Positions 15,758-25,010 of a stretch of 64,000 nt of DNA are shown in pieces (the stretch's first letter is position 1; each line of letters begins with the position of its first letter). The notes beneath the pieces are model-generated. The model was not told where the DNA came from, searched no databases, and was given only the letters and a program-made list of their open reading frames with translations. Made by a program: the position numbers and the translations under genes. The stretch comes from Thermohalobaculum sp965247385 (lineage in GTDB: Bacteria > Pseudomonadota > Alphaproteobacteria > Rhodobacterales > Rhodobacteraceae): the NCBI GenBank assembly GCA_965247385.1, contig CBDFHG010000002.1, positions 1,364,001 to 1,428,000 of the forward strand, read 5' to 3'.

Positions 15758-17956
15758 ATGACCAGAGAGCCGGACGTCACCCAGGAACTGGCCGCAAGCC
15801 TTGGCCTGAAATCGGATGAATACCAACATATTCTGGAACTTCTGGGCCGCACGCCCAGCTTCACCGAGTTGGGCATTTTCTCGGCCATGTGGAACGAGCA
15901 TTGCTCGTACAAATCCTCGAAGAAATGGCTGCGGACGTTGCCGACCGAGGGCCCGCAGGTAATTTGCGGTCCCGGCGAGAACGCCGGCATTGTGGATATC
16001 GGGCCCGATGAAAATGGGGTGAACCAGGCGGCGGTGTTCAAAATGGAGAGCCACAATCACCCCTCGTATATCGAGCCCTACCAGGGTGCCGCGACCGGGG
16101 TGGGCGGCATCCTGCGCGATGTCTTCACCATGGGGGCGCGGCCGATTGCGGCGATGAACTCGCTCAGCTTCGGCGCACCGGAGCACCCGAAAACCCGGTC
16201 GCTGGTGGCCGGCGTGGTGGCCGGGGTCGGCGGTTACGGAAACTGCTTCGGGGTGCCGACGGTGGGCGGCGAGGTGCGCTTTCATGCCGCCTATAACGGC
16301 AACTGCCTGGTCAACGCCTTCGCCGCCGGACTGGCCGATGCCGACAAGATCTTCTACTCCGCCGCCTCGGGCGTCGGAATGCCGGTGGTGTATCTGGGGG
16401 CCAAGACCGGGCGCGACGGGGTTGGCGGGGCGACCATGGCCTCGGCCGAGTTCTCGGACGACGCGCATGAGAAGCGCCCCACCGTGCAGGTCGGTGACCC
16501 GTTCACCGAAAAGCGGTTGCTGGAGGCGTGCCTGGAACTGATGGACTCGGGCGCGGTGATCTCGATCCAGGACATGGGGGCGGCCGGGCTGACCTGTTCG
16601 GCGGTCGAGATGGGCGACAAGGGCGGCCTCGGAGTCGAGCTGGATCTCGACGCAGTGCCCTGCCGCGAGGAGGAAATGACCGCCTACGAGATGATGCTGT
16701 CGGAGAGCCAGGAGCGGATGCTGATGGTGCTGAAGCCTTCGATGGAGGCGCAGGCCAGGGCGATCTTCGACAAATGGGATCTGGACTTCGCCATCGTCGG
16801 CCACACCATCGCCGAGGACCGGTTCGTAATCCGCCACGGCGGCGAGATCAAGGCTGACCTGCCGCTGAAGGCGCTGAGCGGAACCGCGCCGGAACATGAC
16901 CGCCCCTGGGTCGTGACTCCGCCCGCCGCGCCGCTGGGCGAGGTGCCTTCGAGCGACCCGGCAGAGGCACTGGTGGCGCTGATGGGGTCGCCGAACCTGT
17001 GTTCGCGGGCCTGGGTCTGGCAGCAATACGACCACATGGTGATGGCCGACACGGTGGTGCGGCCGGGCTCGGACGCGGCGGTGGTGCGGGTGCATGGGAC
17101 CCGGAAGGCGCTGGCCTTCACCTCGGACGTGACGCCACGCTATTGCAAGGCGAACCCGCTCGAGGGCGGCAAGCAGGCGGTGGCGGAGGCTTATCGTAAT
17201 TTATCAGCAACCGGTGCAAAGCCTTTGGCATCAACCGATAACCTAAATTTCGGAAATCCGGAACGCCCAGCCATCATGGGCCAGCTCGTTGGCTGTATCC
17301 AGGGGATTGGCGCGGCCTGCCTGGCGCTCGACATGCCCATCGTCTCGGGGAATGTCAGCCTCTACAACGAGACCAGCAGCGAGGCGATCCTGCCGACCCC
17401 GACCATCGGTGCGGTGGGGCTGCTGGAGAGCCTCGACCAGATGATCGGCATGGCGCCGGGGGCCAGTGACGCGCTGGTGCTGATTGGCGAGACGGCGGGC
17501 CATCTGGGCCAGTCCGCATGGCTGTGGGAACTGCACGGCCGCGCCGAGGGCGATGCGCCGCCGGTCGATCTGGAGGCGGAACGCAAGGCGGGCGATCTGG
17601 TGCGGGCGCTGAAGCGCCAAGGCCTGATCACGGCGGCGCATGATCTCTCCGACGGCGGCCTCGCGGTAGCGGCGGCAGAAATGGCGCTGGCGGCGGGCTC
17701 GGGCGTGAGAGTCGAGGCGGATGGGGCATTGGCATCGTCGGCCTGGTTCTTCGGCGAGGATCAAGGGCGGTATCTGCTTGGCTGCTCGGATGCGGATGCG
17801 GTGATCGCAGCGGCGGATGAGGCCGGGATTCGCGCACGCCGTGTGGGCGAAATGGGTGGCGAGGTGGTGCGCCTTGGGGAGTCGGTGGTCGCGCTGGCCG
17901 ATCTGCTTGCCGCGCATAGCGGCGGCTTCGCGCGAATGATGGGCGAAATCTCGTAG
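15758..17956 (+). CDS. purL: FGAM synthase subunit PurL (small type)
   Basis: ATP-dependent ligase subunit converting FGAR to FGAM with PurS and PurQ. At 732 residues it has the length of the small PurL found with separate PurS/PurQ. Motifs: FSAMWNEHCSYKSSKKWLR, FKMESHNHPSYIEPYQGAAT, GVGGILRDVFTMGARP, GGATMASAEFSDD, QDMGAAGLTCSAVEM, and the second half's STDNLNFGNPE and GNVSLYNET. ATG 15758 follows a GAGGGC stretch. Complete. Confidence 0.97.
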   Translation: MTREPDVTQELAASLGLKSDEYQHILELLGRTPSFTELGIFSAMWNEHCSYKSSKKWLRTLPTEGPQVICGPGENAGIVDIGPDENGVNQAAVFKMESHNHPSYIEPYQGAATGVGGILRDVFTMGARPIAAMNSLSFGAPEHPKTRSLVAGVVAGVGGYGNCFGVPTVGGEVRFHAAYNGNCLVNAFAAGLADADKIFYSAASGVGMPVVYLGAKTGRDGVGGATMASAEFSDDAHEKRPTVQVGDPFTEKRLLEACLELMDSGAVISIQDMGAAGLTCSAVEMGDKGGLGVELDLDAVPCREEEMTAYEMMLSESQERMLMVLKPSMEAQARAIFDKWDLDFAIVGHTIAEDRFVIRHGGEIKADLPLKALSGTAPEHDRPWVVTPPAAPLGEVPSSDPAEALVALMGSPNLCSRAWVWQQYDHMVMADTVVRPGSDAAVVRVHGTRKALAFTSDVTPRYCKANPLEGGKQAVAEAYRNLSATGAKPLASTDNLNFGNPERPAIMGQLVGCIQGIGAACLALDMPIVSGNVSLYNETSSEAILPTPTIGAVGLLESLDQMIGMAPGASDALVLIGETAGHLGQSAWLWELHGRAEGDAPPVDLEAERKAGDLVRALKRQGLITAAHDLSDGGLAVAAAEMALAAGSGVRVEADGALASSAWFFGEDQGRYLLGCSDADAVIAAADEAGIRARRVGEMGGEVVRLGESVVALADLLAAHSGGFARMMGEIS

Positions 17957-17975
17957 GCTGCCAGTTTGCGCAACC

Positions 17976-18539
17976 CTACGCACCACCCTCCTGCGCAAAC
18001 CACGCCTTGGCCAATCGCGGCAGTTGGGCGCGCTTCAGGGCGCGGCGGATGGCATCGGGACCGGTGTGGCCAACCTCGGCGATGGTCTCGCGGATCGCAT
18101 GCCCGACCAGTTCCGGCTCATGGCTCACCATCTCCCACAGGAAACCGTCCGGGTGGCGCGGGGCGATGCCGTGGACGGCCAGGAGACGGGCGGGGAAGTC
18201 GCGCATGTTGAAGGTCAGCAGCACCCCTGCCCCGGCGGCGATGGCGCCGGCGAGGACATGGATGTCGGCGGGGTCGGGGAGGTGGAGGGTTTGCTCGACC
18301 GCCGGGTCGGGGGTGACGCTGGCGTCGGGGAAGGCAGTGTTCATGCGCATCACCACCGCATCGACGGTTGATTCAGCAGGCAGACCCCCGTCGCGGGTCG
18401 CGGCAATGCGCCATTCCGCCAGAACGCGGCGAGACCAGGCAGGGCTGAACAACCCCGCCTCGGCCACTCGCAGGACGATACCCCGCACCTGGTGTGGGTA
18501 GAGGACGCAAGCGTCGAGGAAAACGACAGGCCTATCCAT
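17976..18539 (-). CDS. PIN-domain ribonuclease toxin
   Basis: A 187-residue PIN protein. VVFLDACVLYP near the N-terminus supplies the first catalytic Asp, WRIAATRDG and the acidic PDPADIHVLAGAIAAGA supply the middle acidic residues, and LLTFNMRDFP the last Asp. PIN proteins paired with a small upstream gene are usually type II toxins that cleave RNA. The start overlaps the stop of the upstream 77-residue ORF by 8 bp. Convergent with purL (20 bp). Confidence 0.85.
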   Translation of the reverse strand: MDRPVVFLDACVLYPHQVRGIVLRVAEAGLFSPAWSRRVLAEWRIAATRDGGLPAESTVDAVVMRMNTAFPDASVTPDPAVEQTLHLPDPADIHVLAGAIAAGAGVLLTFNMRDFPARLLAVHGIAPRHPDGFLWEMVSHEPELVGHAIRETIAEVGHTGPDAIRRALKRAQLPRLAKAWFAQEGGA

Positions 18540-18765
18540 CGAGGCGATAAAACAGCGCCTCGCGCTGGGTCAGGGCTTGGCCGATGCGCGCTTCGAGCCA
18601 GTCCGCGTCGATCTCGGTTTCCGGACCGGCATCGATCAGCCGTGCGGCGATGGTGCTGGCCGGGTTGAAGGTGGCGAGGCCCAGCAGACGGTCGCCCTCG
18701 GCCAGCCGGCGGCCCTTGCCGGGGCGCAGCTTCACGGTTGGGCGGTCGGTCTGGGTGGTGGGCAT
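18532..18765 (-). CDS. Putative antitoxin partner of the PIN toxin
   Basis: A 77-residue protein (TVKLRPGKGRRLAEGDRLL, PASTIAARLIDAGPETEIDA, RIGQALTQREALFYRLDG) upstream of and overlapping the PIN gene. Small size, basic N-terminus and overlap fit a DNA-binding antitoxin that autoregulates the pair. No named antitoxin family is recognised with certainty. Confidence 0.7.
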   Translation of the reverse strand: MPTTQTDRPTVKLRPGKGRRLAEGDRLLGLATFNPASTIAARLIDAGPETEIDADWLEARIGQALTQREALFYRLDG

Positions 18766-18912
18766 TGGCTGGGGGCTCCCGGAGATCGGGTTCCTGCTAG
18801 CGTGGATTCGGGCAATTTAAAAGGGCGGGCTCCAGATGGAACCCGCCCATGAAGGCCAGCGCTGCCAGGGAGGAGAAGCGCGACGGCCATCAACTCGATA
18901 TTGTGATCTTGC

Positions 18913-19095
18913 TCAGACTTCGGAAGTTGTGGCTGGCGCCGGATCGCGCACTATGACGCGCCGCAACATGGTCCAGAAGCTGGAAACACCGTCACGCAAC
19001 ACACGGGAACGCATTTGCCGCGCATCCTCGAGGATCGCGTCAATATTTCTTTTAGTCGGGTAGTGTGTTTCGTATTCTTCCATAGAATCAGCCAT
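18913..19095 (-). CDS. Small conserved protein (RSP_7527-like)
   Basis: Sixty residues from ATG 19095, preceded by a clear AAGGAAAGG. It reads NIDAILEDARQMRSRVLRDG and FWTMLRRVIVR, a short helix-rich basic protein. It resembles small Rhodobacterales proteins with an EARxMRAxxM-type helix; function unknown. The region upstream (19096-19341) has no gene but holds a palindrome. Confidence 0.55.
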   Translation of the reverse strand: MADSMEEYETHYPTKRNIDAILEDARQMRSRVLRDGVSSFWTMLRRVIVRDPAPATTSEV

Positions 19096-19182
19096 TTCAC
19101 TAACCTTTCCTTGGTATTCGACAGGGCCTCGGAACCATGGTTCGACGCCAAAGCTCTGTCGAATGAGTAAATGTAGGAAGAA

Positions 19183-19203
19183 TGACTGACATTTGATCAG
19201 TCA
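19183..19203. promoter_or_regulatory. Palindrome TGACTGA-N7-TCAGTCA (possible operator)
   Basis: A perfect 7-bp inverted repeat in the intergenic region upstream of the small minus-strand gene at 18913-19095 and downstream of soxG. Symmetry and spacing fit a dimeric regulator. No regulator gene lies beside it, so the assignment is tentative. Confidence 0.35.
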
Positions 19204-19341
19204 ATATTGCATAGCGGCTTTTCGCAAGTGCGAGATCGAACAAGCGCCGCCGAGCGATACGCACGCCCCCACCCAGCGTCACGGGCTAGCGACGTTGGCT
19301 TCATCTTGTCGATCAGGAAACTTCGAGATCTGGGCGCCGGG

Positions 19342-19914
19342 TCAGAGAGCCCCGACCTCGCTGCCCTCTTTCGAGGATTCTACCAGCCAGTCGAACAGAT
19401 ACTGGGCGAAGGAGCGGAAGCAGACGATTTCCCATTCGTGCTCGGCCTTGCGCCAGAAACCAACGGCAACACCAGAGACATGCGTGCGCCGGGCGGTGCC
19501 GGTCGGGAAGGCTGCCGCCGAGAGGTCGAGTGGCGCGCCCTTGGCCAGGACCTCGGCGACACCGGTGCCCGACAGCGTGATCACCGCGCGGGCATCCGAG
19601 ACATTGACCGCCATGTGATGCTGTCCGGCCAGCGCCTTGCCGAGCGTGGCGACCAATGCATCTGCGTGGTCATAGGCGGTGAACAGCAGCAACTCGTCCG
19701 GCGACATCCAGACAGCGCCGGTGTCTTCGTCGAAAGCCGCCATCAGGGGCCCGGGGACGCCCATGCCGGTGGCGGCGGTGACAGCAGCCTGCAGCGCCGC
19801 CGACGACAGGTCGCCGCGCAGGGTGACCTGGCCGACCGGGCCGCGATCGGCGATGCGGATGAACCGCCCGGCTTGCGCCGTGGCCCGGTCCAGCGTGGAT
19901 CGAGGCTCAGACAT
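19342..19914 (-). CDS. soxG: Sarcosine oxidase gamma subunit
   Basis: The 190-residue product (MSEPRSTLDRATAQAG, IRIADRGPVGQVTLRGDL, WMSPDELLLF, GQHHMAVNVSDARAVITLSG, CFRSFAQYLFDWLVESS) matches SoxG, a GcvT-related subunit of the heterotetrameric enzyme that demethylates sarcosine to glycine, passing the methyl group to tetrahydrofolate. ATG 19914 overlaps the soxA stop by 8 bp, so translation is probably coupled. Last gene of the operon. Confidence 0.92.
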   Translation of the reverse strand: MSEPRSTLDRATAQAGRFIRIADRGPVGQVTLRGDLSSAALQAAVTAATGMGVPGPLMAAFDEDTGAVWMSPDELLLFTAYDHADALVATLGKALAGQHHMAVNVSDARAVITLSGTGVAEVLAKGAPLDLSAAAFPTGTARRTHVSGVAVGFWRKAEHEWEIVCFRSFAQYLFDWLVESSKEGSEVGAL

Positions 19915-22900
19915 TTTGCCGTGCTCCTTCCTTGTCGAGGAAAACCGGGTCGACAACCGTGGCCTTCATCACCTTGCCGCCTTGCAGCGGGAAGTTCAGG
20001 GTCTCGCCCAACCGGTCCGCCCCGCCCTCGATCAGCGCCATGGCGATGGAGCGGTCCAGGGTCGGAGAGAAATAGGTCGAGGTGACATGGCCGATGGTGC
20101 GCATTTTCTGACCGTCGGGCTTGACCTCGGCCACCGCGTGGGCACCGTCTGGCAGCACCTCGCGCGGCTCCTCGGTCGCCAGGCCAACCAGTTGCTTGCG
20201 CCCCGGCCGGGTCAGGTCGATGCGCTCATGGGCGCGCTTGCCGAGGAAGTCAGTCTTCTTCTTCGACACCGCCCAGCCAAGGTTGAGGTCCTGCGGGATC
20301 ACTGTGCCGTCGGTCTCGTCGCCGATCATGATGAAGCCCTTCTCGGCCCGCATCACATGCAGCGCCTCGGTGCCGTAGGGCATGATGCCGAGCGGGCCGC
20401 CAGCCGCCAGCAGCGCGTCCCACAGCACCCGGCCATGGTTGGCCGGGGTGGCGATCTCGTAACTGAGTTCGCCCGAGAACGAGATCCGGAAGAGCCTGAC
20501 CGGGCAGCCCGCGATCCGGCCCTCGACATAGGACATGAAGGCCAGCGCATCGGCGGAGACATCGATGTCGGTGCCCGCGGCTTCCAGCACCTTGCGGGCG
20601 TTCGGCCCGGCGACGGCGAACTGGGCCCACTGATCCGTGACATTGGCGGTGTAGACTTGCAGGTCCCACCACTCGGTCTGCAACCATTCTTCCAGATGCC
20701 CATGCACCCGGTCGGAGCCGCCGGAGGTGGTGTGGAGCAGGAATTCGTCCTCGCCCGTGCGCACCACCACGCCGTCGTCGAACAGGAAGCCGTTCTCGTC
20801 GCACATCAGGCCATAGCGGCAGCGACCCAGCTTCAGGGTCGACATCATGTTGGTGTAGATCAGGTCGAGGAACTTGCCCGCATCCGGGCCCTTGACCACG
20901 ATCTTGCCCAGGGTCGAGGCGTCGAGCAGGCCGACTTTCTGACGGGCGTTGAGAATTTCGCGGGTTACGGCGGCGTGGCGGTCCTCGCGCTCGCGGCGGT
21001 AGCAATAGGGGCGCTGCCAGTCGCCGACCGGCTCGAAGTCGCCGCCGTTATCGGCGTTCCACTCGTGCATCGGTGACTTGCGGATGGGTTTGAACAGCGG
21101 CCCCCTGGCCGAGCCGCTGACCGCGCCGAACGAGATCGGCGTGTAGGGCGGGCGGAAGGTGGTGGTGCCGACATCCGGTATTGCCGCGCCCAGTTCATCG
21201 GCCAACAACGCCAGACCGTTGATGTTCGACGTTTTGCCCTGGTCGGTCGCCATGCCCATGGTGGTGTAGCGCTTGGTGTGTTCGACGCTCTCGTATCCTT
21301 CGCGCCCGGCCTGGCGCACATCGGCTGCGGTCACGTCGTTCTGGTAGTCGACGAAGTGCTTCGCGCCGTGGGCGTAGCTGCCGCGCGACGGGGTGAACCA
21401 GTGGGCGGCGATGGGGGCCATCGTGGGGTCGGACGCCTTTGGTGGTTTTGATCTTGCTACCTTGCGCCCGCAATCCTTCGCCGCAGTTCCGCCCACGGCG
21501 GTCGCGTCGGCCAACGCGCTGGCGGTGTCCAGATGGCCGTTGGCGGTTCCGGCGCAGAGGGTGGTGACCGCGCCGTCATGGCCGGTGGGTGCGCCACGCT
21601 CGGGCGCCGGGCGGAACATCACCGCCTCGTCGTCCCAGATCAGTTTGCCGCCGCAATGCGAGTACAGGTGAACCACCGGCGACCAGCCGCCAGACATGAC
21701 GACCACGTCGCAGGCGATCTTCTCGGCCCGGCCGCCCATCTGGCCGGTGTCGGTGATGCGGCCGATCTCGACCCCGGTGACCCGCTTGGCGCCGGTGACC
21801 TTTGCGATGCCATGGCTCTCGCGCACCGGGATCTGCAATGCGCGCACTTGCTCGGGCAATTCACCGGTGACCTCGGCTCGCACATCCAGCACGGCGGCGA
21901 CCGATGCGCCGGCCTCGTGCAGGGCGATGACGGTGCGGTAGGCGTCGTCATTGTTGGCGTAGACCACCGCTTTCTGACCGGGCAGCACGCCCCACAGGCG
22001 CACATAGTCGCGCACGGCGCTGGCCAGCATCACACCGGGCATGTCGTTGTTGGCGAAGGCGAGGGGCCGCTCCAACGCACCGGTGGCGACGATGGTGCGC
22101 TTGGCGCGGACCCGCCACAGACGGTGGCGCGGGGCGCCGGGCTGGCCGGGGCGGTGGTCGGACACCCGCTCGTAGACCAGCGCATAGCCGTGATCGTAGA
22201 GGCCCGAGGCCATGGCGCGGCTGCGCAGCGTGACGTTTTCCATCCCCTCCAGCGCCGCGACCTGGGCCTGCGCCCACCCGGCGGCGGGCTGGCCATCGAC
22301 CTCGATATCGGTCTCGGTGTTGGCGCGCCCGCCCCAATGCGCGGTCTGCTCGACCAGCAGCACCTTGGCCCCGGCCCCGGCGGCTGTGCGGGCGGCGGCA
22401 AGACCGGCGAGACCGCCGCCGACCACCAGCACATCGCAGAAGGCGTAGAAATGCTCGTAGCTGTCCGGGTCGGCCTCGGTCGGTGGCTTGCCGAGCCCGG
22501 CGGCGTTGCGGATCATCGGCTCGTAGACATGTTTCCACGCGGCGCGCGGAAACATGAAGGTCTTGTAGTAGAACCCGGCCGAGAACACCGGCGCCAACGA
22601 GGCGATCTTGGCGTTCAGGCCGCCGACGTCGAAGTTCAGGCTGGGCCAGTGGTTTTGGGATTTCGCGATCAGGCCGTGGAACAGCTCGGTGGTGGTGGCG
22701 CGCTGGTTCGGCTCGAAGCGCGGGCCTTCGCCGACGCTCATCAGTGCGTTCGGCTCCTCCGCCCCGCTGGCCAGGATGCCGCGCGGCCGGTGGTATTTGA
22801 AGCTGCGCCCGACCAGCACCTTGTCGTTGGCCAGCAGCGCCGAGGCCAGGGTGTCGCCCTCGAAGCCTTGCAACACCTCGCCATTGAACGAGAAACTGAT

Positions 22901-22963
22901 CGGATTCTCGCGGTCGAGAAATGCACCGCCGGAGTTCAGATCGGAGTTCAGACGGTGGGCCAT
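19907..22963 (-). CDS. soxA: Sarcosine oxidase alpha subunit
   Basis: A 1018-residue subunit with the full family architecture. The N-terminal ferredoxin-like domain reads SFSFNGEVLQGFEGDTLASA. An NAD-binding region follows from about residue 176 (DVLVVGGGLAGLAAARTAAG). The C-terminal aminomethyltransferase (GcvT-like) half has RQKVGLLDASTLGKIVVKGP, GLMCDENGFLFDDGVVVR, LYRSGELSYE-type SFSGELSYEIATP and GTEALHVMRAEKGFIMIGDE. It binds folate and forms the core of SoxBDAG. No frameshift seen. Directly after soxD. Confidence 0.97.
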   Translation of the reverse strand: MAHRLNSDLNSGGAFLDRENPISFSFNGEVLQGFEGDTLASALLANDKVLVGRSFKYHRPRGILASGAEEPNALMSVGEGPRFEPNQRATTTELFHGLIAKSQNHWPSLNFDVGGLNAKIASLAPVFSAGFYYKTFMFPRAAWKHVYEPMIRNAAGLGKPPTEADPDSYEHFYAFCDVLVVGGGLAGLAAARTAAGAGAKVLLVEQTAHWGGRANTETDIEVDGQPAAGWAQAQVAALEGMENVTLRSRAMASGLYDHGYALVYERVSDHRPGQPGAPRHRLWRVRAKRTIVATGALERPLAFANNDMPGVMLASAVRDYVRLWGVLPGQKAVVYANNDDAYRTVIALHEAGASVAAVLDVRAEVTGELPEQVRALQIPVRESHGIAKVTGAKRVTGVEIGRITDTGQMGGRAEKIACDVVVMSGGWSPVVHLYSHCGGKLIWDDEAVMFRPAPERGAPTGHDGAVTTLCAGTANGHLDTASALADATAVGGTAAKDCGRKVARSKPPKASDPTMAPIAAHWFTPSRGSYAHGAKHFVDYQNDVTAADVRQAGREGYESVEHTKRYTTMGMATDQGKTSNINGLALLADELGAAIPDVGTTTFRPPYTPISFGAVSGSARGPLFKPIRKSPMHEWNADNGGDFEPVGDWQRPYCYRREREDRHAAVTREILNARQKVGLLDASTLGKIVVKGPDAGKFLDLIYTNMMSTLKLGRCRYGLMCDENGFLFDDGVVVRTGEDEFLLHTTSGGSDRVHGHLEEWLQTEWWDLQVYTANVTDQWAQFAVAGPNARKVLEAAGTDIDVSADALAFMSYVEGRIAGCPVRLFRISFSGELSYEIATPANHGRVLWDALLAAGGPLGIMPYGTEALHVMRAEKGFIMIGDETDGTVIPQDLNLGWAVSKKKTDFLGKRAHERIDLTRPGRKQLVGLATEEPREVLPDGAHAVAEVKPDGQKMRTIGHVTSTYFSPTLDRSIAMALIEGGADRLGETLNFPLQGGKVMKATVVDPVFLDKEGARQNV

Positions 22964-22964
22964 C

Positions 22965-23282
22965 TCAAGCCTCCCAATCCGGCCGCTTGGCCTTGATCGC
23001 GTCGATGATGTGTTTGGGCGGCCGCGTGGTCTGGGCGCTGTAGGTGCCGAATATCTCCAACGTCACCGTGCAGCGGGCGGCGTGGAACCACTTGCCGCAA
23101 CCGAAGGCGTGGCGCCAACGCTCGAAATGCACCCCCCTGGGGTTCTTGCGCTGGAACAGGTAGCCGGCGAAGTCCTCGTCGGACGAGCCGGGGCCGAAGC
23201 GCGTCAGATGCGCCTCACCGCCGGCGGCCAGCTCGGTCTCGGCGCATTCGGCGCCGCAATTGGGGCAGGTTAGTTGGAGCAT
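22965..23282 (-). CDS. soxD: Sarcosine oxidase delta subunit (zinc-binding)
   Basis: A 105-residue small subunit. MLQLTCPNCGAE supplies the first zinc-ligand cysteines and FGCGKWFHAAR the distal ones, as in SoxD. DEDFAGYLFQRKNPRGVHFE and TYSAQT are also typical. ATG 23282 lies inside the end of the small membrane-protein gene (13-bp overlap); its stop is one base from the soxA start. Confidence 0.95.
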   Translation of the reverse strand: MLQLTCPNCGAECAETELAAGGEAHLTRFGPGSSDEDFAGYLFQRKNPRGVHFERWRHAFGCGKWFHAARCTVTLEIFGTYSAQTTRPPKHIIDAIKAKRPDWEA

Positions 23283-23641
23283 GATCGTTGTCCGCATTTG
23301 ATTAAGACTACTAGCCAGTCGCCAAATCCCCAGACCAAGGTTCCGGAGGCAAGACCAATACCTTCGAAGGGTGTTAGGTATTCTCGCTGTGCGGCATGGC
23401 CCATATTGTGCAAATTGCCCGCGCCAACGAAGGTAAAAAATTCCGTTTTTTGAGAAACAAAAAATAAAACGACTACGAGGAACACAACAAATTCACCTGC
23501 TCTAGAAAAATAATCAGGTTCGGCACTTATGTCTTTCGCAAATGACCATAGGTACACGGTTAAAGCCAAAACAGTGAAATCCCGAGCAAAAGCTTTAAGG
23601 GCAGTTGGAATTTGATGTGAGGGTGTCAGCATTTTTTTCAT
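23270..23641 (-). CDS. Small membrane protein of unknown function inside the sox operon
   Basis: A 123-residue frame with ATG 23641 overlapping the soxB stop by one base and its own stop inside soxD. Three hydrophobic segments are visible: FTVLALTVYLWSFAKDI, FVVFLVVVLFFVSQ and GIGLASGTLVWGFGDWLVVL. Codon use is clearly more A/T-rich than in flanking sox genes (many TTT, AAA, ATA). I do not recognise a family, and sox operons usually run soxB-soxD directly. The tight overlaps suggest it is translated with the operon, while its base composition suggests it was acquired. A role in transport or membrane association would be a guess. Confidence 0.7.
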   Translation of the reverse strand: MKKMLTPSHQIPTALKAFARDFTVLALTVYLWSFAKDISAEPDYFSRAGEFVVFLVVVLFFVSQKTEFFTFVGAGNLHNMGHAAQREYLTPFEGIGLASGTLVWGFGDWLVVLIKCGQRSCSN

Positions 23642-24888
23642 CAGTGCGCCACCGCCGCTGCGACTGACTCGTCGATCATCCGCCCCTCGCTGAACCGGTC
23701 CAAACTGAACGGCGCGGCCAGCCCATCCGGCTCGCCCTTGGCCAGCGTCGCAGCCATCGCCCAGCCTGATCCGGGGATCGATTTGAAGCCGCCGGTGCCC
23801 CAGCCGCAGTTGATGAAGATGCCCTCGACCGGGGTTTTGCCGATGATCGGCGAGCGGTCGCCGGTCATGTCGACGATGCCGCCCCATTGGCGCAGCATCT
23901 TCAGGCGCGAGATGATCGGGAAGGTTTCGCACAGCGCCCGCACGGTCTCCTCGGCGTGGTGGAACGAACCACGCTGGGTGTAAGCGTTGTAACCGTCCGA
24001 GCCGCCGCCGATGACCATCTCGCCCTTGTCGGACTGGCTCATATAGCCATGCACGGTGTTGGCCATAACCACGATGTCGAGGCAGGGTTTGATCGGCTCG
24101 GATACCAGCGCCTGCAAGGGCACCGACTCGATCGGCAGGCGGAACCCCGCCATATCGGCCAGCACGCCGGAATTGCCCGCCACGATGATGGCCAGCTTGG
24201 CGCAAGTGATCGCGCCGCGCGTGGTCTGGACGCCGGTCACGCCATCGTCGTTGCGGTCGATCCCGGTGACCTCGCATTGCTGGATGACGTCGACACCCAT
24301 GTCGGAGACCGCACGGGCGTAGCCCCAGGCCACGGCGTCGTGGCGCGCAGTGCCGCCGCGCGGCTGCCACAACCCGCCCAGCACCGGATAGCGCGGGCCG
24401 TCGATGTTGATGATCGGGCACAGCTGCTTGATCCGCTCCGGCCCGACTATCTCGCTGGCGATGGCGGCCATGCGGTTGGCGTGGGAGGTGCGCTTCCAGG
24501 CCCGCAACTCGTGCTCGGTCTGGGCCAGCATGAGGACGCCGCGCGGGCTGAACATGATGTTGAAATTCAGCTTCTGGCTGAGGTCCTCATACAGCGACCG
24601 CGACAGCTCGAAGATCTCGGACGATGCGGGCTGGAGGTAGTTCGAACGAATGATCGTGGTATTGCGCCCGGTGTTGCCGCCGCCCAGCCAGCCCTTCTCC
24701 AGCACCGCCACATTGGTGATGCCGTGGTTCCTGGCGAGGTAATGCGCGGTCGCAAGCCCGTGGCCGCCGGCGCCGATGATGATGACATCGTAACGCGCCT
24801 TCGGCTGGGGGCTGCGCCAGGCGCGCTCCCACCCCTGGTGATAGCTGAACGCCTCTTTCGCGACGGCGAAGGCGGAATAGCGTCTCAT
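23641..24888 (-). CDS. soxB: Sarcosine oxidase beta subunit
   Basis: FAD-dependent subunit of 415 residues, first gene of the operon. Motifs: YDVIIIGAGGHGLATAHYLA (FAD Rossmann, residue about 33), NTGRNTTIIRSNYL with the conserved covalent-flavin region, HDAVAWGYARAVSDMGVDV, DRSPIIGKTPVEGIFINCGW and GTGGFKSIPGSG. ATG 24888 is preceded by GGGAGAGAG. Length and end are normal. Confidence 0.97.
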   Translation of the reverse strand: MRRYSAFAVAKEAFSYHQGWERAWRSPQPKARYDVIIIGAGGHGLATAHYLARNHGITNVAVLEKGWLGGGNTGRNTTIIRSNYLQPASSEIFELSRSLYEDLSQKLNFNIMFSPRGVLMLAQTEHELRAWKRTSHANRMAAIASEIVGPERIKQLCPIINIDGPRYPVLGGLWQPRGGTARHDAVAWGYARAVSDMGVDVIQQCEVTGIDRNDDGVTGVQTTRGAITCAKLAIIVAGNSGVLADMAGFRLPIESVPLQALVSEPIKPCLDIVVMANTVHGYMSQSDKGEMVIGGGSDGYNAYTQRGSFHHAEETVRALCETFPIISRLKMLRQWGGIVDMTGDRSPIIGKTPVEGIFINCGWGTGGFKSIPGSGWAMAATLAKGEPDGLAAPFSLDRFSEGRMIDESVAAAVAH

Positions 24889-25010
24889 GTCTCTCTCCCG
24901 TGGCGCGGCGCGCATCTGGAATGGGAGTTAGACTACACCCCGCGCTCCTGCCTAGGGAAATCCGCCGTCTGATCGTCTCGCCGCGACACTTCGGGCCAAA
25001 CCGGAAGGGG

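Noticed and set aside
19100..19282. 60-codon minus-strand ORF upstream of the small RSP_7527-like gene
   Set aside because: No ribosome site, crosses a palindrome, and has no protein-like features.
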